Of a stretch of DNA of 64,000 nucleotides, positions 54,536 to 64,000 are shown one piece after another. The position numbers were made by a program, and so were the translations under genes. The notes beneath the pieces were generated by a model. It was not told where the DNA came from. It saw only the letters and a list, made by a program, of their open reading frames with translations, and did not search any database. How positions within the stretch are numbered: the stretch's first letter is position 1; each line of letters opens with the position of its first letter. Origin of the DNA: Pandoraea anapnoica (GTDB lineage: Bacteria; Pseudomonadota; Gammaproteobacteria; Burkholderiales; Burkholderiaceae); NCBI RefSeq assembly GCF_902459765.1, contig NZ_CABPSP010000015.1:1-64000 (forward strand), written 5' to 3'.

Positions 54536-55828
54536 TTGCTGACCAAATTCTTCAAACTCGAGGAGCATGGCTCCAATGTACGCACGGAAATGGTGGCAGG
54601 TCTAACGACCTTCCTCACCATGTCGTACATCATTTTCGTCAACCCCAACATCCTCGGCACGACAGGCATGGACAAGAGTGCCGTGTTCGTGGCGACCTGT
54701 CTTGCAGCGGCGATCGGCTCGGTGGTGATGGCCTTCGTCGCCAACTACCCGATCGGCATGGCCCCGGGCATGGGCCTGAACGCCTTCTTCGCCTTCACGG
54801 TCGTGGGCGCGATGGGCTACACGTGGCAACAGGCGCTCGGCGCGGTGTTCATCTCAGGGTGTCTGTTCATTATCCTGACCGTGACAGGGGTGCGATCCTG
54901 GCTCATTGCCGGGGTACCCAAATCGTTACGATGTGCGATTGCAGCGGGTATCGGTCTGTTCCTCGCTATCATCGCGCTCGGTAACGCCGGCGTGGTCGTC
55001 GCCAACCCGGCCACGAAGATCGGTCTGGGTGACCTCCACTCGCCGCAGGCACTGCTCGCCATCTTCGGCTTCTTCCTGATTGCCGTGCTCGATGCGCTGC
55101 GGGTGCGTGGCGCCATCCTGATCGGCATTCTGGCCGTGACGGTGCTCTCGATGGTGCTGGGTCTGAACCAGTTCCAGGGCGTGTTCGCCATGCCGCCGAG
55201 CCTCTCGCCGACGTTCCTCCAGCTCGACATTCCGGGGGCCCTGCACGCCGGTTTCGTCCACGTGATTCTGGCCTTCGTGCTGGTCGAAGTGTTCGATGCG
55301 ACGGGTACGCTGATGGGCGTGGCCAAGCGCGCCGGCCTGCTCGAAGGCACGCATTACAAGGGCTTGGGACGTGCGCTTTTCGCCGACTCCATCGCCATCT
55401 TCATCGGCTCGCTGCTGGGCACGAGCAGCACGACCGCTTACGTGGAAAGCGCCTCGGGCGTGCAGGCTGGCGGCCGCACGGGTCTGACCGCACTGACGAT
55501 TGCCGTGCTGTTCATCCTCGCGCTGTTCATCGCCCCGCTGGCTGGCTCGGTCCCGGCATACGCGGCCGCACCGGCGCTGCTGTACGTAGCAGGCCTGATG
55601 CTGCGCGAACTGCTCGACGTCGAGTGGGACGACATCACGGAAGCCACGCCGGCTGCCCTGACCGCGCTGGCTATGCCGTTCACGTACTCGATCGCCACCG
55701 GTCTGGCTTTCGGCTTCATCTCGTACGCCGTGCTGAAGTTGTTCACGGGCCGTGCGAAGGAAGTCCACCCGGCAGCGTGGGTGATCGCCGTGCTGTTCGT
55801 GTTGAAGTACGCTTTCTTCCCGGGCTGA
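54536..55828 (+). CDS. NCS2-family permease, guanine/hypoxanthine (AzgA-like) type
   Basis: A 430-residue, 14-helix uracil-xanthine-type permease: FFKLEEHGSNVRTEMVAGLTTFLTMSYIIFVNPNIL, then NYPIGMAPGMGLNAFFAFTVV, VFDATGTLMGVAKRAGLL and SLLGTSSTTAYVESASGVQAGGRTGLTAL. These are AzgA/GhxP hallmarks. It imports purine bases with protons. The start is TTG 54536, supported by AAGGAGAGCG just upstream. No other start fits the family N-terminus. Confidence 0.92.
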   Translation: MLTKFFKLEEHGSNVRTEMVAGLTTFLTMSYIIFVNPNILGTTGMDKSAVFVATCLAAAIGSVVMAFVANYPIGMAPGMGLNAFFAFTVVGAMGYTWQQALGAVFISGCLFIILTVTGVRSWLIAGVPKSLRCAIAAGIGLFLAIIALGNAGVVVANPATKIGLGDLHSPQALLAIFGFFLIAVLDALRVRGAILIGILAVTVLSMVLGLNQFQGVFAMPPSLSPTFLQLDIPGALHAGFVHVILAFVLVEVFDATGTLMGVAKRAGLLEGTHYKGLGRALFADSIAIFIGSLLGTSSTTAYVESASGVQAGGRTGLTALTIAVLFILALFIAPLAGSVPAYAAAPALLYVAGLMLRELLDVEWDDITEATPAALTALAMPFTYSIATGLAFGFISYAVLKLFTGRAKEVHPAAWVIAVLFVLKYAFFPG

Positions 55829-55884
55829 TCGGCACGGGGCATCGTCACCGTCGATTGGGACGGTTCCGATAGCAAGCAACAAGC

Positions 55885-55925
55885 AAAACGGCCCGCCGGG
55901 GGATTTCCCGGCGGGCCGTTTTGCT
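55885..55925 (+). terminator. Terminator after the purine permease
   Basis: AAAACGGCCCGCCGGG (55885-55900) pairs with CCCGGCGGGCCGTTTT (55907-55922). It is symmetric enough to serve the convergent GNAT gene too. Confidence 0.92.
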
Positions 55926-55937
55926 TCGACATCGCAG

Positions 55938-56663
55938 TTATGCCCGAGCAGCGGAGATCAATGCCGCAAGTCCCGCGCGATGCTGGCCTTGTGCGTCGAA
56001 GTTCTCCGGCGAGAGCCACTGCTCGAAGCCTCGGCTAATCGCAGGCCATTCGGCGTCGGTGATGGAAAACCACGCCGTGTCCCGGCTGCGTCCGCGATAG
56101 ACGATGGCGTTACGGAAGATTCCTTCGAACGCGAAGCCATAGCGGGCCGCCGCACGGCGCGAAGGCGCGTTCAGCGAATCGCACTTCCACTCGTAGCGCC
56201 GATAGCCCAGCTCGTCGAACGCGCGACGCATCAGCAGGTATTGCGCCTCGGTGCCCGCACGCGTGCGTTTGAGCAACGGCGAGTACGCCACGTGCCCGAC
56301 TTCGACGACACCGTTGGCCGGATCGATGCGCATGAGCGCCAGCGTACCCACGGCTTTGCCCGTCTCCAGATCGACGATGGCGTGATGCAGCGGATCGGTG
56401 GACGCCGCGAGCTTCGTCGCATACGCGTAGTAGCTGTCGAAGTCGACGAAAGGGCCACCGCTCATGTAAGTCCAGTCGCGGCCGTCTGGCGCAGTTGCAT
56501 AGGCGTCGAAGAGATCCTTGGCGTGACGCTCGACGTCGATCGGCTCCAGACGGCAATACCGGCCACTAACCGGCGTGCGCGGCGGCTGAGCACGCGGCTT
56601 CCAGTCAGGCAGCGCCGGGCCGATGGGCTGGTCGTAGTCGTTGAAGTTCGGTGCGTCGGTCAT
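55938..56663 (-). CDS. GNAT-family N-acetyltransferase (RimJ/RimL type)
   Basis: A 241-residue acetyltransferase: VSGRYCRLEPIDVERHAKDLFDAYA, then GKAVGTLALMRIDPANGVVEVGHVAYSPLLKRTRAGTEAQYLLMRRAFDELGYRRYEWKCDSLNAPSRRAAARYGFAFEGIFRNAIVYRGRSRDTAWFSI. The acetyl-CoA loop is RTRAGTEA. It belongs to the group that acetylates protein N-termini or small molecules. It is divergent from a MocR-type regulator, 106 nt apart, and may be its target. Confidence 0.87.
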   Translation of the reverse strand: MTDAPNFNDYDQPIGPALPDWKPRAQPPRTPVSGRYCRLEPIDVERHAKDLFDAYATAPDGRDWTYMSGGPFVDFDSYYAYATKLAASTDPLHHAIVDLETGKAVGTLALMRIDPANGVVEVGHVAYSPLLKRTRAGTEAQYLLMRRAFDELGYRRYEWKCDSLNAPSRRAAARYGFAFEGIFRNAIVYRGRSRDTAWFSITDAEWPAISRGFEQWLSPENFDAQGQHRAGLAALISAARA

Positions 56664-56725
56664 AACTCTCTCGTCTCCGGCAATTGGGTAGGCATTTTGA
56701 TCATCCAGCCTAAGTTATCGCGCGG

Positions 56726-56769
56726 GTGGTACGATTAAAAGCACCACTCCCCGCAAATCTCTTGGTGCC
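56726..56769. promoter_or_regulatory. Three TGGTRC-type boxes, candidate MocR operator
   Basis: GTGGTACG (56726-56733), the inverted copy GCACCAC (56741-56747) and TTGGTGCC (56762-56769) lie in the GNAT/MocR intergenic region, the last directly before the regulator's ATG. MocR proteins often bind such short direct and inverted repeats. Confidence 0.45.
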
Positions 56770-58362
56770 ATGACATCCATAGCCAAAACGCGCGCCGGCG
56801 CAACACCCCCGTCGCCGGCCTTTGCACCGGAGAACGTTGCCGCCCTGTTCGATAGCCCGCTTGCCACGGGACCGGGACGCAACGTCTCACTCCAGAAGCA
56901 GCTCCTGACGCGGCTCAAGCACGCCATTCTCGAAGGACGCTTGCCTGCTGGCGCACGTCTGCCAGCCTCACGCACGCTCGCGGAAGACCTCGCCGTGTCG
57001 CGCAACACCGTCTCCATCGTCTACGACCAGCTCGCTGCCGAGGGTTTCATCGTCCCGCATCGGCTTGGCACGCGCGTCGCACAACTCTCGCTCGATCCGC
57101 ACATTGCCGCGCAAGCGGCACGGGTCGCGAAGTCGAGGACGCACGAGGCCGATGCGCCGGACGTCGCGTCGGAAGTCGTGACGGCACCGTCACCTTCACG
57201 CCGCATCCAACGCCTGCCCTCCACCCGGCACGCCGCCCGCGCGGGCGAAACCCCACTGCCGTTCACGCCCGGCGTGCCTGCGCTCACCCGCTTTCCCGCG
57301 AGCACATGGCGACGTACGCTGGAGCGCGTGATGCGTGAAGCGCAGCCCCGCCACTATAACTACGGCGATCCGCTGGGCGAGCCTGCGCTGCGCGAAGCCA
57401 TTGCCGACCACTTGCGCATCTCGCGCGGCGTGCGGTGCGATGCCTCGCAGGTCGTCATCACGGAAGGTGCGCACGAGGCGCTGATTCTCTGCGTGCGGTT
57501 GCTGACCGACCCGGGCGACACGGTGTGGATGGAAGACCCAGGCTATCGCGGCGCGAAGGCCGCCTTTCATTCAAGCGACGTGCGATTGCAGGCACTGCGC
57601 GTGGACGACGAAGGCATCGTCATTCCGGAAGGCTTGTGGGAACGCTCGCCGCCGCGACTTGTGTACGTGACGCCATCGCACCAGTACCCACTTGGCAGCG
57701 TGTTGTCGGCATCGCGCCGTCTCGATCTGATTGCGCAGGCGCGGCGTCACGGCGCGTGGATTCTGGAGGACGACTACGACAGCGAGTTTCGCCATCAGGG
57801 CGAGCCGATTGCCGCGATGCAGGGGATGGTGCCGGACGCGCCCGTCGTCTATGTCGGCACCTTCAGCAAAACGATGTTCCCGGCACTGCGTCTCGGGTTC
57901 CTGATTTTGCCGACGGCACTCGCGACGCAGGCCCGAGATGCGCTCGACGAACTCCTTCGCGGCGGCCATCGCTTCGAACAACTTGCACTCGCCGACTTCA
58001 TCCGAAGCGGGCAGTTTGCCCGCCATCTGGGGCGCATGCGGCGTTTGTACCGGGAGCGTCAGACGGCATTGCGCGACGCGCTGGCTGCGTACTTCGATCC
58101 GGCATACGCGGTAATTGGCGAACGCTGCGGACTCCATCTGACCGTGCGACTGGACGCTGCCTTCCCGGACAAAGCCATCGTCGCGGCAGCACAGCGCGAA
58201 GGGATCGGCCCTCGCGCGCTATCGAGCTTCGCGCTCGACCCGCAACCGGCGGACAACGGGCTGGTGATCGGCTACGGGGATACGGACGCCTCCCGCATCC
58301 CCGGATTGATCAAGCGGCTGGCGGCGATTGTCGCAGCCGCCGGGTCAACGTCGATCGCGTAA
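56770..58362 (+). CDS. MocR-type regulator (GntR HTH fused to PLP aminotransferase fold)
   Basis: A 530-residue protein. The GntR winged helix is at about residues 40-100 (LKHAILEGRLPAGARLPASRTLAEDLAVSRNTVSIVYDQLAAEGFI). A fold-I aminotransferase domain follows from about residue 150, with VVITEGAHEALILCVRLL, YVTPSHQYPLG, ILEDDYDSEFRHQGEP and GTFSKTMFPALRLGFL, where the Lys binds PLP. Such proteins (PdxR, GabR, TauR relatives) sense amino compounds or PLP. The divergent acetyltransferase gene is the most likely target. Confidence 0.9.
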   Translation: MTSIAKTRAGATPPSPAFAPENVAALFDSPLATGPGRNVSLQKQLLTRLKHAILEGRLPAGARLPASRTLAEDLAVSRNTVSIVYDQLAAEGFIVPHRLGTRVAQLSLDPHIAAQAARVAKSRTHEADAPDVASEVVTAPSPSRRIQRLPSTRHAARAGETPLPFTPGVPALTRFPASTWRRTLERVMREAQPRHYNYGDPLGEPALREAIADHLRISRGVRCDASQVVITEGAHEALILCVRLLTDPGDTVWMEDPGYRGAKAAFHSSDVRLQALRVDDEGIVIPEGLWERSPPRLVYVTPSHQYPLGSVLSASRRLDLIAQARRHGAWILEDDYDSEFRHQGEPIAAMQGMVPDAPVVYVGTFSKTMFPALRLGFLILPTALATQARDALDELLRGGHRFEQLALADFIRSGQFARHLGRMRRLYRERQTALRDALAAYFDPAYAVIGERCGLHLTVRLDAAFPDKAIVAAAQREGIGPRALSSFALDPQPADNGLVIGYGDTDASRIPGLIKRLAAIVAAAGSTSIA

Positions 58363-58366
58363 GTTG

Positions 58367-58552
58367 TCAGCGCAGACGGCAGACGAGCGTTGGGTCGGGA
58401 CAATCGCACTCGTCCTCGTCCCACGGCGGACACAATTGGTACGACGAATCGGCTGCCTGCACCCCGGAAAGCTCGGCAGCTTGTATCGTCGGAATTTGTG
58501 TCCAAAGTGCCGCCGAGATCAACCCGGCGCGAATCATCCAGTTCAGTTTCAT
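58367..58552 (-). CDS. Small secreted Cys-rich protein (61 aa)
   Basis: A 61-residue protein. The signal peptide MKLNWMIRAGLISAALWTQIPTIQAA is followed by a 35-residue mature part ending in an acidic Cys-rich tail, LCPPWDEDECDCPDPTLVC, with four cysteines. AGGAG lies 7 nt before the ATG, which makes it a real gene despite its size. It is convergent with the MocR gene, 4 nt between stops. No family recognised. The clustered Cys and Asp/Glu residues suggest disulfides or metal binding in the periplasm. Confidence 0.65.
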   Translation of the reverse strand: MKLNWMIRAGLISAALWTQIPTIQAAELSGVQAADSSYQLCPPWDEDECDCPDPTLVCRLR

Positions 58553-58803
58553 TTCACGCTCCTAAGATGAATGCCCGTTGCGATGAGCAAGGGCGCTCGC
58601 AGCAACCCTGCGCGACGCGCTGGCTGCTGCGGATTCAATTTAGGTCGGCGATACGGCACACGACTTGCAGAAATGCGCTCGCGCCCCCGGAATTGGGAGG
58701 ACAGCGCAGTGCAACGGGAGGAAGGTTCCCCTGAGATCGGCGCACGGTGACCGTGTGCCGATCTCCTTGTGGGAATGAGGCGAGGCTTGGATCGGAAAGA
58801 CGA

Positions 58804-60051
58804 TTACGACGACGTCGCGGTCTGCGCTGCCTTGCTCGCCGTCGACGCAGCGTCGTGCGGTTGGCCCACGTGGGCATTGCGCGACATCCACAGGGTAAGC
58901 AGAACGGCGGCGATGGCGGCCAGTGCAGCGCACAGATACACCTCGGCATACCCGTAAGCCCCCACGATCAGGCCCGCGACCGGCCCCGTGACACCCAGTG
59001 CGACGTCGAGAAACACGGAGTACGCACCGAGTGCAGCGCCGCGATTCTGCGCAGGGACAAGGTTGACGGCCGCCACGCCCAGCGACGGGAACACAAGCGA
59101 GAAGCCCGCGCCCGCCAGCGCCGCACCGAGCAGCGCCGTGAAGCCCGTCGGGGCAATACCCAGTACGATCAGACCGAAGGCTTCCAGCGCGAATGACGCC
59201 ATCGCGACACGATAGCCCCCAAAGCGCTGAATGCTGCTGCCCAGCAACAGACGCACGCCCATGAAGCACAGACCGAACGCCGTCAGTGCCAGCGCCGCGT
59301 TGTCCCAATGATGACTTGCGTAGTAAAGCGTAATGAACGTCGAGATCGCGCCGAAGCCGATGGAGCCCAGGGCAAGTCCCATGCCGAACGGCATCACGCG
59401 GCCGAGCACCGCGCGGAACGCAAGGCGCTCGCCGTGAATGACCGGCGTCGCACGCTTCATGCGGGCCAGCAGCAAACCGACGATACCCGCCAGCGCCACC
59501 GCAGCCCCCACGGCCTTGATGCCGTACGCATTATTGAGCGCGACACCGAGCGGCGCACCGAGCGCCAGCGCACCGTAGGTTGCCACACCGTTCCAGGAAA
59601 TCACGCGCGCCGTGTGCGACGGCCCGACTTGTCCGATGCCCCACATGATCGCGCCCGTCGACACCCAGCTCTCACCGAAGCCGAGCACAAGGCGTCCGGC
59701 GATCAGCGCGAGCAGCGCCAGCCAGGGCACACCGGAGAACACACCGCCCAACGCCACGAGCAAGCCGGAAGCGCCACAGGCGACCAGACCGCACAGCACT
59801 GTGCGCTTAGGGCCCCAGGCGTCAGCCGTGCGTCCGGCATACGGGCGCGAGAGCAGTGTCGCGAGATATTGGACGCTGATAGCCAGCCCGGCGATCACAG
59901 AGCTGTAAGCCAGATCCACGTGCACGAACGACGGCAGCACCGCGAGCGGCAAGCCGATCGTCAGATAGCAGAGGAACGTGAAGAACACGGTGGAGACGAT
60001 CTGCAACGTCGTGGCGAACTGGCCGTTCGCAGGGCGGGTGTCGGTAGGCAT
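58804..60051 (-). CDS. MFS transporter, YhhS-like (paralogue of 47997-49226)
   Basis: A 415-residue, 12-helix transporter: [66 protein letters not shown], then [23 protein letters not shown] and [23 protein letters not shown]. Aligned segments with the gene at 47997 show common descent. ATG 60051 ([10 protein letters not shown]) is the likely start. Substrate unknown; YhhS relatives export sugars or glyphosate-like compounds. Confidence 0.84.
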   Translation of the reverse strand: MPTDTRPANGQFATTLQIVSTVFFTFLCYLTIGLPLAVLPSFVHVDLAYSSVIAGLAISVQYLATLLSRPYAGRTADAWGPKRTVLCGLVACGASGLLVALGGVFSGVPWLALLALIAGRLVLGFGESWVSTGAIMWGIGQVGPSHTARVISWNGVATYGALALGAPLGVALNNAYGIKAVGAAVALAGIVGLLLARMKRATPVIHGERLAFRAVLGRVMPFGMGLALGSIGFGAISTFITLYYASHHWDNAALALTAFGLCFMGVRLLLGSSIQRFGGYRVAMASFALEAFGLIVLGIAPTGFTALLGAALAGAGFSLVFPSLGVAAVNLVPAQNRGAALGAYSVFLDVALGVTGPVAGLIVGAYGYAEVYLCAALAAIAAVLLTLWMSRNAHVGQPHDAASTASKAAQTATSS

Positions 60052-60230
60052 TGCGCAGGGGATCAGGAATCGACGAAACCCCAGGACGCGACCACCCGCG
60101 CGACGGGCAAGCATGCGCGCGGGTCATCTCAATCCTAGGGTTTTCCCGGATCATACGCCGTTTCACCGCTTTTGTGTAAACGCTTAAAAAATGTTGCTGC
60201 GGCGACGATCTGCAGTGCCCGGCCGCCGTT

Positions 60231-60274
60231 GCTTACCGTGCGGGGCTAATCGACCACAGCCCCGCACGGCAAGC
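60231..60274 (-). terminator. Long hairpin after the NAD-glutamate dehydrogenase gene
   Basis: CCGTGCGGGGCT pairs perfectly with AGCCCCGCACGG, extended by GCTT/AAGC across one mismatch, around a 10-nt loop. It lies 23 nt past the gdh stop on the minus strand. There is no T run, so termination strength is unclear. Confidence 0.65.
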
Positions 60275-60296
60275 GTTTGAGCGGCATCGTTCGACG

Positions 60297-63200
60297 TCAG
60301 CGCCCGACTTCCGCCAGGGATTTCAGGCTCACTGACAACATGGCAAGGTCGGCGTTACCGACGGCGATCTGGTCGGCCAGCACCCGGTGATAACGGGCGA
60401 GCGCTTCGGTGTGCGTCTGTTGCCATCCGGCGACGAGTCGGGCGGCCGGACTCTGGTCGACGGCCTCCGGTGGTGCAGCCGCATCGTTCCCCTTCCCGCC
60501 CTCCAGTACGCTCGCCGTCAGTCGTCGACGCAACACCGACAACTCCTCCAGCAACGTTGCTCGCGCGAGACGCTGCCAGTGCGTTTGCATCGGCAGGCCG
60601 AGCACGCCCGTCTGCAACCAGCCGTAGCCCAGCGGCGCGTCGAGCGCGAAGTACACCTGCGCCGCAAGCGACGGCTCGCATCCACTGGTACTCGCGACCT
60701 CGGCGATGTCGAGCAACGCCACGCGTGCGCCTACACCTGCCGCCGTTTGCGCGAGCAGCGGCGGCACACCCGCGTCGATCATGGTCTGGCAACGCGTGCG
60801 GGCTTCATCCGCCGCTTCGCCGCTCACGAGCGTGTCGAGCGTGGGCAGAATCGGATCGAGCACACTGCGCAGGCGCTCCACGGTCTGCGGCACGTCGGTC
60901 AGCCGCCGACGCAGGAACCACAGCGTGGCCTGCTCGTGCCACTGCGCAATCGCCGCGAAAAGCGACGCCTGCGTCTCGTGCGACACCCGGGCGTCCAGCG
61001 CATCGATGTCGAGCCACAAGGCGTCGAGCCCATACGCCCCGCGCGCGGCGAGACTGGCACGTACGACATCGGCGGGCTCCGCGCCCGTCTCTTCGCTCAG
61101 CCGGTGCACGAACGTCACCCCCGCCCGGTTGACGAGCGCATTGGCGTGCATCGTCGCAAGGATTTCCCGTTTGAGCGGATGACGCAGCATCGCGGCGCCA
61201 CAGCGGCTCGCCAGCGGCGTCGGGAAGTAGGACGGCAGTCCGTCGGACACGAATTCTGCGTCCGGCAGATCGCTCGCCAGCAGCAAGTCGTAGAGCCACA
61301 TCTTGCTGTACGCCATGAGGACGGCGCGCTCCGGCGAGGTCAGCCCGGCGCCCGCCGCGCGACGAGCATCGAGGGCTTCGTCGTCCGGCAGGAACTCGAT
61401 GGCGCGTGCGAGCCGCTGTGCGCGCTCCAGATACCGCATGAAGCGGGCGTCTCCATCGAGCGCCGCCGCCGAGCGCAAACGCCCGAGCGACAACGCCTGC
61501 GTTTGCAGATAGTTATCGCGCAACACGAGCGAGCCAACTTCTTCCGTCATTTCCGCGAGCAACGTATTGCGCTGCTTGAGCGTCATTTCGCCGTCGGTGA
61601 CGACGAGCCCCAGCAGAATCTTGATGTTGACCTCGTGGTCCGAGCAATCGACACCTGCCGAGTTGTCGATGGCGTCGGTGTTGATGCGACCGCCGTGCTG
61701 CGCGTACTCGATGCGTCCGAGCTGCGTCAGCCCGAGGTTGCCCCCCTCGGCCACGACCTTGCAGCGTAGCTCCGCGCCGTTCACGCGCAGCCCGTCGTTC
61801 GCGCGGTCGCCTACTTGCGCATGCGTCTCGGTGCTCGCCTTCACGTAAGTGCCGATGCCACCGTTGTAAAGCAGATCGACGGGTGCGGTCAGCAACGCGC
61901 GCAGCAAATCGTTCGGCGCCATCTCAGAAGCTTCGGTACCGAGCCATTCGCGCATCTCCGGCGACAGCGCAATCGCTTTCGCCGTGCGCGGGAAGATACC
62001 GCCCCCCTTGGAAATCAGCGTCGCGTCGTAGTCGGCCCAACTGGAACGCGGCAACTGGAACAGACGCTCGCGCTCGGCGAATGAGGTCGCTGCATCCGGT
62101 GTCGGATCGAGGAAGATGTGACGGTGATCGAACGCCGCCACGAGTCGGATGTGCTTCGAGAGCAGCATGCCGTTGCCGAACACGTCGCCCGACATGTCGC
62201 CGATGCCCACCACCGTGAAGTCCTGCGTCTGCGTGTCGACGCCCATCTCGCTGAAATGCCGCTTGACGGACTCCCACGCGCCACGCGCCGTGATGGCCAT
62301 CTTCTTGTGGTCGTAACCGACGGAGCCGCCCGAGGCGAACGCGTCGCCCAACCAGAAGCCGTACTCCGCGGAGATGGCGTTTGCATAGTCGGAGAACGTG
62401 GCCGTGCCCTTGTCGGCGGCCACCACGAGATACGGATCGTCGCCATCGATACGAACGGTTTGCGGCGGCGGCACGAGTTGCCCGTCGACGTAGTTATCCG
62501 TCAGATCCAGCAGCCCGCGCAGAAACGTCTGATAGCACGCCACGCCCTCGGCGAGGTAGGCGTCACGGTCCCCCGGCGACGGCGGCTGCTTCACCACGAA
62601 GCCCCCCTTCGACCCCACCGGCACGATGACCGTGTTCTTGACCATCTGTGCCTTCACCAGCCCCAGGACCTCGGTGCGGAAGTCTTCGCGGCGGTCCGAC
62701 CAGCGCAGGCCGCCGCGCGCGACGCGCCCTCCGCGCAGGTGCACGCCCTCCACGCGCGGCGAATACACCCAGATCTCGAACATCGGCTTCGGCTCGGGCA
62801 GTCCCGGCACCTTCGACGGGTCGAACTTGAATGACAGGTACGCCTTCTGCGCGCCCCCACCACTCCCGTCCTGCGCCGTCTGGAAGTAGTTGGTCCGCAG
62901 CGTGGCTTCGAGAACCCCGAGGAATTGACGCAGGATGCGGTCCTCGTCGAGATTAGGGACGTCTTCCAGTGCCGTGTGGATCTGCGTACGCAATTGCTCT
63001 GCACGCGACTCTCGCACCTCCGCACTCAACGAAGGGTCGAAGCGCGCGAGGAACAGGCGCACGAGCATGCCCGCAATCGATGGGTTCCCCGTCAGCGCAT
63101 TCTCGATATAGGCATTGCTAAAGGTCGAGCCAACCTGACGGATGTACTTTGCGTACGCCCGCAGAATGCGCACCTCCCGCCACGTCAGACCAGCTTGCAG

Positions 63201-64000
63201 CACGAGACGATTGAGGTCGTCGTTTTCGACGTCGCCGGCCCAGATACGTGCGAAGGCGTCTTCGAAACGCGCGCGGGCGTGCTCCAGATCGACGTCCGCC
63301 CCATCGAGGCTCGTCATACCGAAGTCGTGCATCCATACGACGCGGGTATCGGACGGCTCAATACTGGGCTCGATCCGGTAAGGCCGCTCGTCATTGACCC
63401 GCACACCGAGGTGTTCGAGCATCGGCAGGCTGCGTGAGAGCGCGATGGGCTCGCCCGCCTGATAGATCTTGAAGCGCAGCGTGCCGGGCGCAGCCTCCAG
63501 CGGACGATACAACTGCATGGCGAGCGGCGTTGCGCCCGAGCTACCGGAAGGCGTGGCTTGCGCAGGCGGCGGTGCCGCGTTCAGTAGCGGTTCGATAAGC
63601 TCCACGTCGCGCACGGCCACGCGCGCAGCGTAATCCTCCCGATACCCCGCAGGGAACGCCTGTGCATAGCGACGCAAGGCCCGCGTACCGCGCTCTTCGC
63701 CCAGTTGCTCGCGCAGCGCGTCGGAGAGGTCGTCCTGCCAGCGGCGCGTGGTCTCGACGATGCGGGCTTCCAGTTCGTTGACGTCGACGTCCGGCACATG
63801 CCCCGGCTCGGTCCGCACGGTGATCTGAATACGCGCGAGCATCGACTCGGAGAGTTGCGGCGTGAACTCGACGCTGGTGCCGTGATAGGCCGCCAGCAGC
63901 AGGTTCTGCACCCGCACGCGCAAATCGGTGTTGAACTTCTCGCGTGGCACGAACACGAGGCATGACACGTAACGATCGAAGCGGTCGCGTCGCACGAAGA
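60297..64000 (-). CDS. gdhB: NAD-specific glutamate dehydrogenase, large (180-kDa class), C-terminal part
   Basis: At least 1,233 residues are visible and the frame runs off the right edge. FDRYVSCLVFVPREKFNTDLRVRVQNLL is the conserved region ahead of the catalytic domain. Catalytic-domain segments are EGVHLRGGRVARGGLRWSDRREDFRTEVLGLVKAQMVKNTVIVPVGSKGGFV and VVGIGDMSGDVFGNGMLLSKHIRLVAAFDHRHIF, with ELRCKVVAEGGNLGLTQLGRIEYA after them. The enzyme oxidises glutamate to 2-oxoglutarate and ammonia. Family length is about 1,600 residues, so some 370 N-terminal residues lie outside. Confidence 0.93.
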   Translation of the reverse strand, partial: FVRRDRFDRYVSCLVFVPREKFNTDLRVRVQNLLLAAYHGTSVEFTPQLSESMLARIQITVRTEPGHVPDVDVNELEARIVETTRRWQDDLSDALREQLGEERGTRALRRYAQAFPAGYREDYAARVAVRDVELIEPLLNAAPPPAQATPSGSSGATPLAMQLYRPLEAAPGTLRFKIYQAGEPIALSRSLPMLEHLGVRVNDERPYRIEPSIEPSDTRVVWMHDFGMTSLDGADVDLEHARARFEDAFARIWAGDVENDDLNRLVLQAGLTWREVRILRAYAKYIRQVGSTFSNAYIENALTGNPSIAGMLVRLFLARFDPSLSAEVRESRAEQLRTQIHTALEDVPNLDEDRILRQFLGVLEATLRTNYFQTAQDGSGGGAQKAYLSFKFDPSKVPGLPEPKPMFEIWVYSPRVEGVHLRGGRVARGGLRWSDRREDFRTEVLGLVKAQMVKNTVIVPVGSKGGFVVKQPPSPGDRDAYLAEGVACYQTFLRGLLDLTDNYVDGQLVPPPQTVRIDGDDPYLVVAADKGTATFSDYANAISAEYGFWLGDAFASGGSVGYDHKKMAITARGAWESVKRHFSEMGVDTQTQDFTVVGIGDMSGDVFGNGMLLSKHIRLVAAFDHRHIFLDPTPDAATSFAERERLFQLPRSSWADYDATLISKGGGIFPRTAKAIALSPEMREWLGTEASEMAPNDLLRALLTAPVDLLYNGGIGTYVKASTETHAQVGDRANDGLRVNGAELRCKVVAEGGNLGLTQLGRIEYAQHGGRINTDAIDNSAGVDCSDHEVNIKILLGLVVTDGEMTLKQRNTLLAEMTEEVGSLVLRDNYLQTQALSLGRLRSAAALDGDARFMRYLERAQRLARAIEFLPDDEALDARRAAGAGLTSPERAVLMAYSKMWLYDLLLASDLPDAEFVSDGLPSYFPTPLASRCGAAMLRHPLKREILATMHANALVNRAGVTFVHRLSEETGAEPADVVRASLAARGAYGLDALWLDIDALDARVSHETQASLFAAIAQWHEQATLWFLRRRLTDVPQTVERLRSVLDPILPTLDTLVSGEAADEARTRCQTMIDAGVPPLLAQTAAGVGARVALLDIAEVASTSGCEPSLAAQVYFALDAPLGYGWLQTGVLGLPMQTHWQRLARATLLEELSVLRRRLTASVLEGGKGNDAAAPPEAVDQSPAARLVAGWQQTHTEALARYHRVLADQIAVGNADLAMLSVSLKSLAEVGR

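Overview
The window looks like the chromosome of a GC-rich betaproteobacterium of the family Burkholderiaceae. The order mltD-like, gloB, methyltransferase, rnhA, dnaQ, tRNA-Val, a Burkholderia-type porin, a monomeric NADP isocitrate dehydrogenase and a giant NAD-glutamate dehydrogenase all fit. Pandoraea or a close relative is my best guess, but that is inference without a database search.

Left arm (1-26.3 kb), mostly ordinary metabolism. The end of allantoicase and allA (ureidoglycolate lyase) read rightwards. A leftward seven-gene operon (9401 to 1222) encodes the CoA-dependent aerobic 2-aminobenzoate (anthranilate) pathway: ligase, monooxygenase/reductase, beta-oxidation-type enzymes, thioesterase and RidA. 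It is followed by a DUF5076 gene, a LysR / M20 hydrolase / MHS-transporter cassette, an MdtD-like exporter and prpE. A lasso-peptide-type RiPP locus (20768 to 17615) comes next. It has a 25-codon ORF overlapping a B protein (RRE plus transglutaminase-like), an asparagine-synthase-like C protein with a damaged PP-loop, and a frameshifted, internally deleted ABC transporter. Then come the lytic transglycosylase, gloB, a methyltransferase, rnhA and dnaQ.

Integrated element (26358-42425). A 54-bp exact duplication of the 3' part of tRNA-Val(CAC) bounds a 16-kb element whose tyrosine integrase sits at the right end. It carries an XRE repressor, an FkbM methyltransferase, small phage-like genes, a ribbon-helix-helix protein and a VapE-type P-loop protein. 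A dense cluster of TCTAAG repeats next to an AT-rich tract is a candidate replication origin. No capsid, portal, tail or lysis gene is recognisable, so it resembles a phage satellite or small integrative element. Its cargo is two compact multi-gene conflict modules. One is HigB-like toxin + HigA::ImmA/IrrE fusion + Beta-family protein, behind paired GTTCCCAnnnTGGGAAC operators. The other is an ABC-three-component (ABC-3C) system: HNH effector, small middle component and DUF2326-type ABC ATPase.

Right arm (42.4-64 kb). DUF2867 protein, a truncated outer-membrane protein, icd, several MFS transporters, a Na/Pi cotransporter-type protein, a TetR regulator divergent from a ferritin-like hydrolase, a porin, an NCS2 purine permease, a GNAT enzyme divergent from a MocR regulator, a tiny Cys-rich secreted protein, and NAD-glutamate dehydrogenase running off the right edge.
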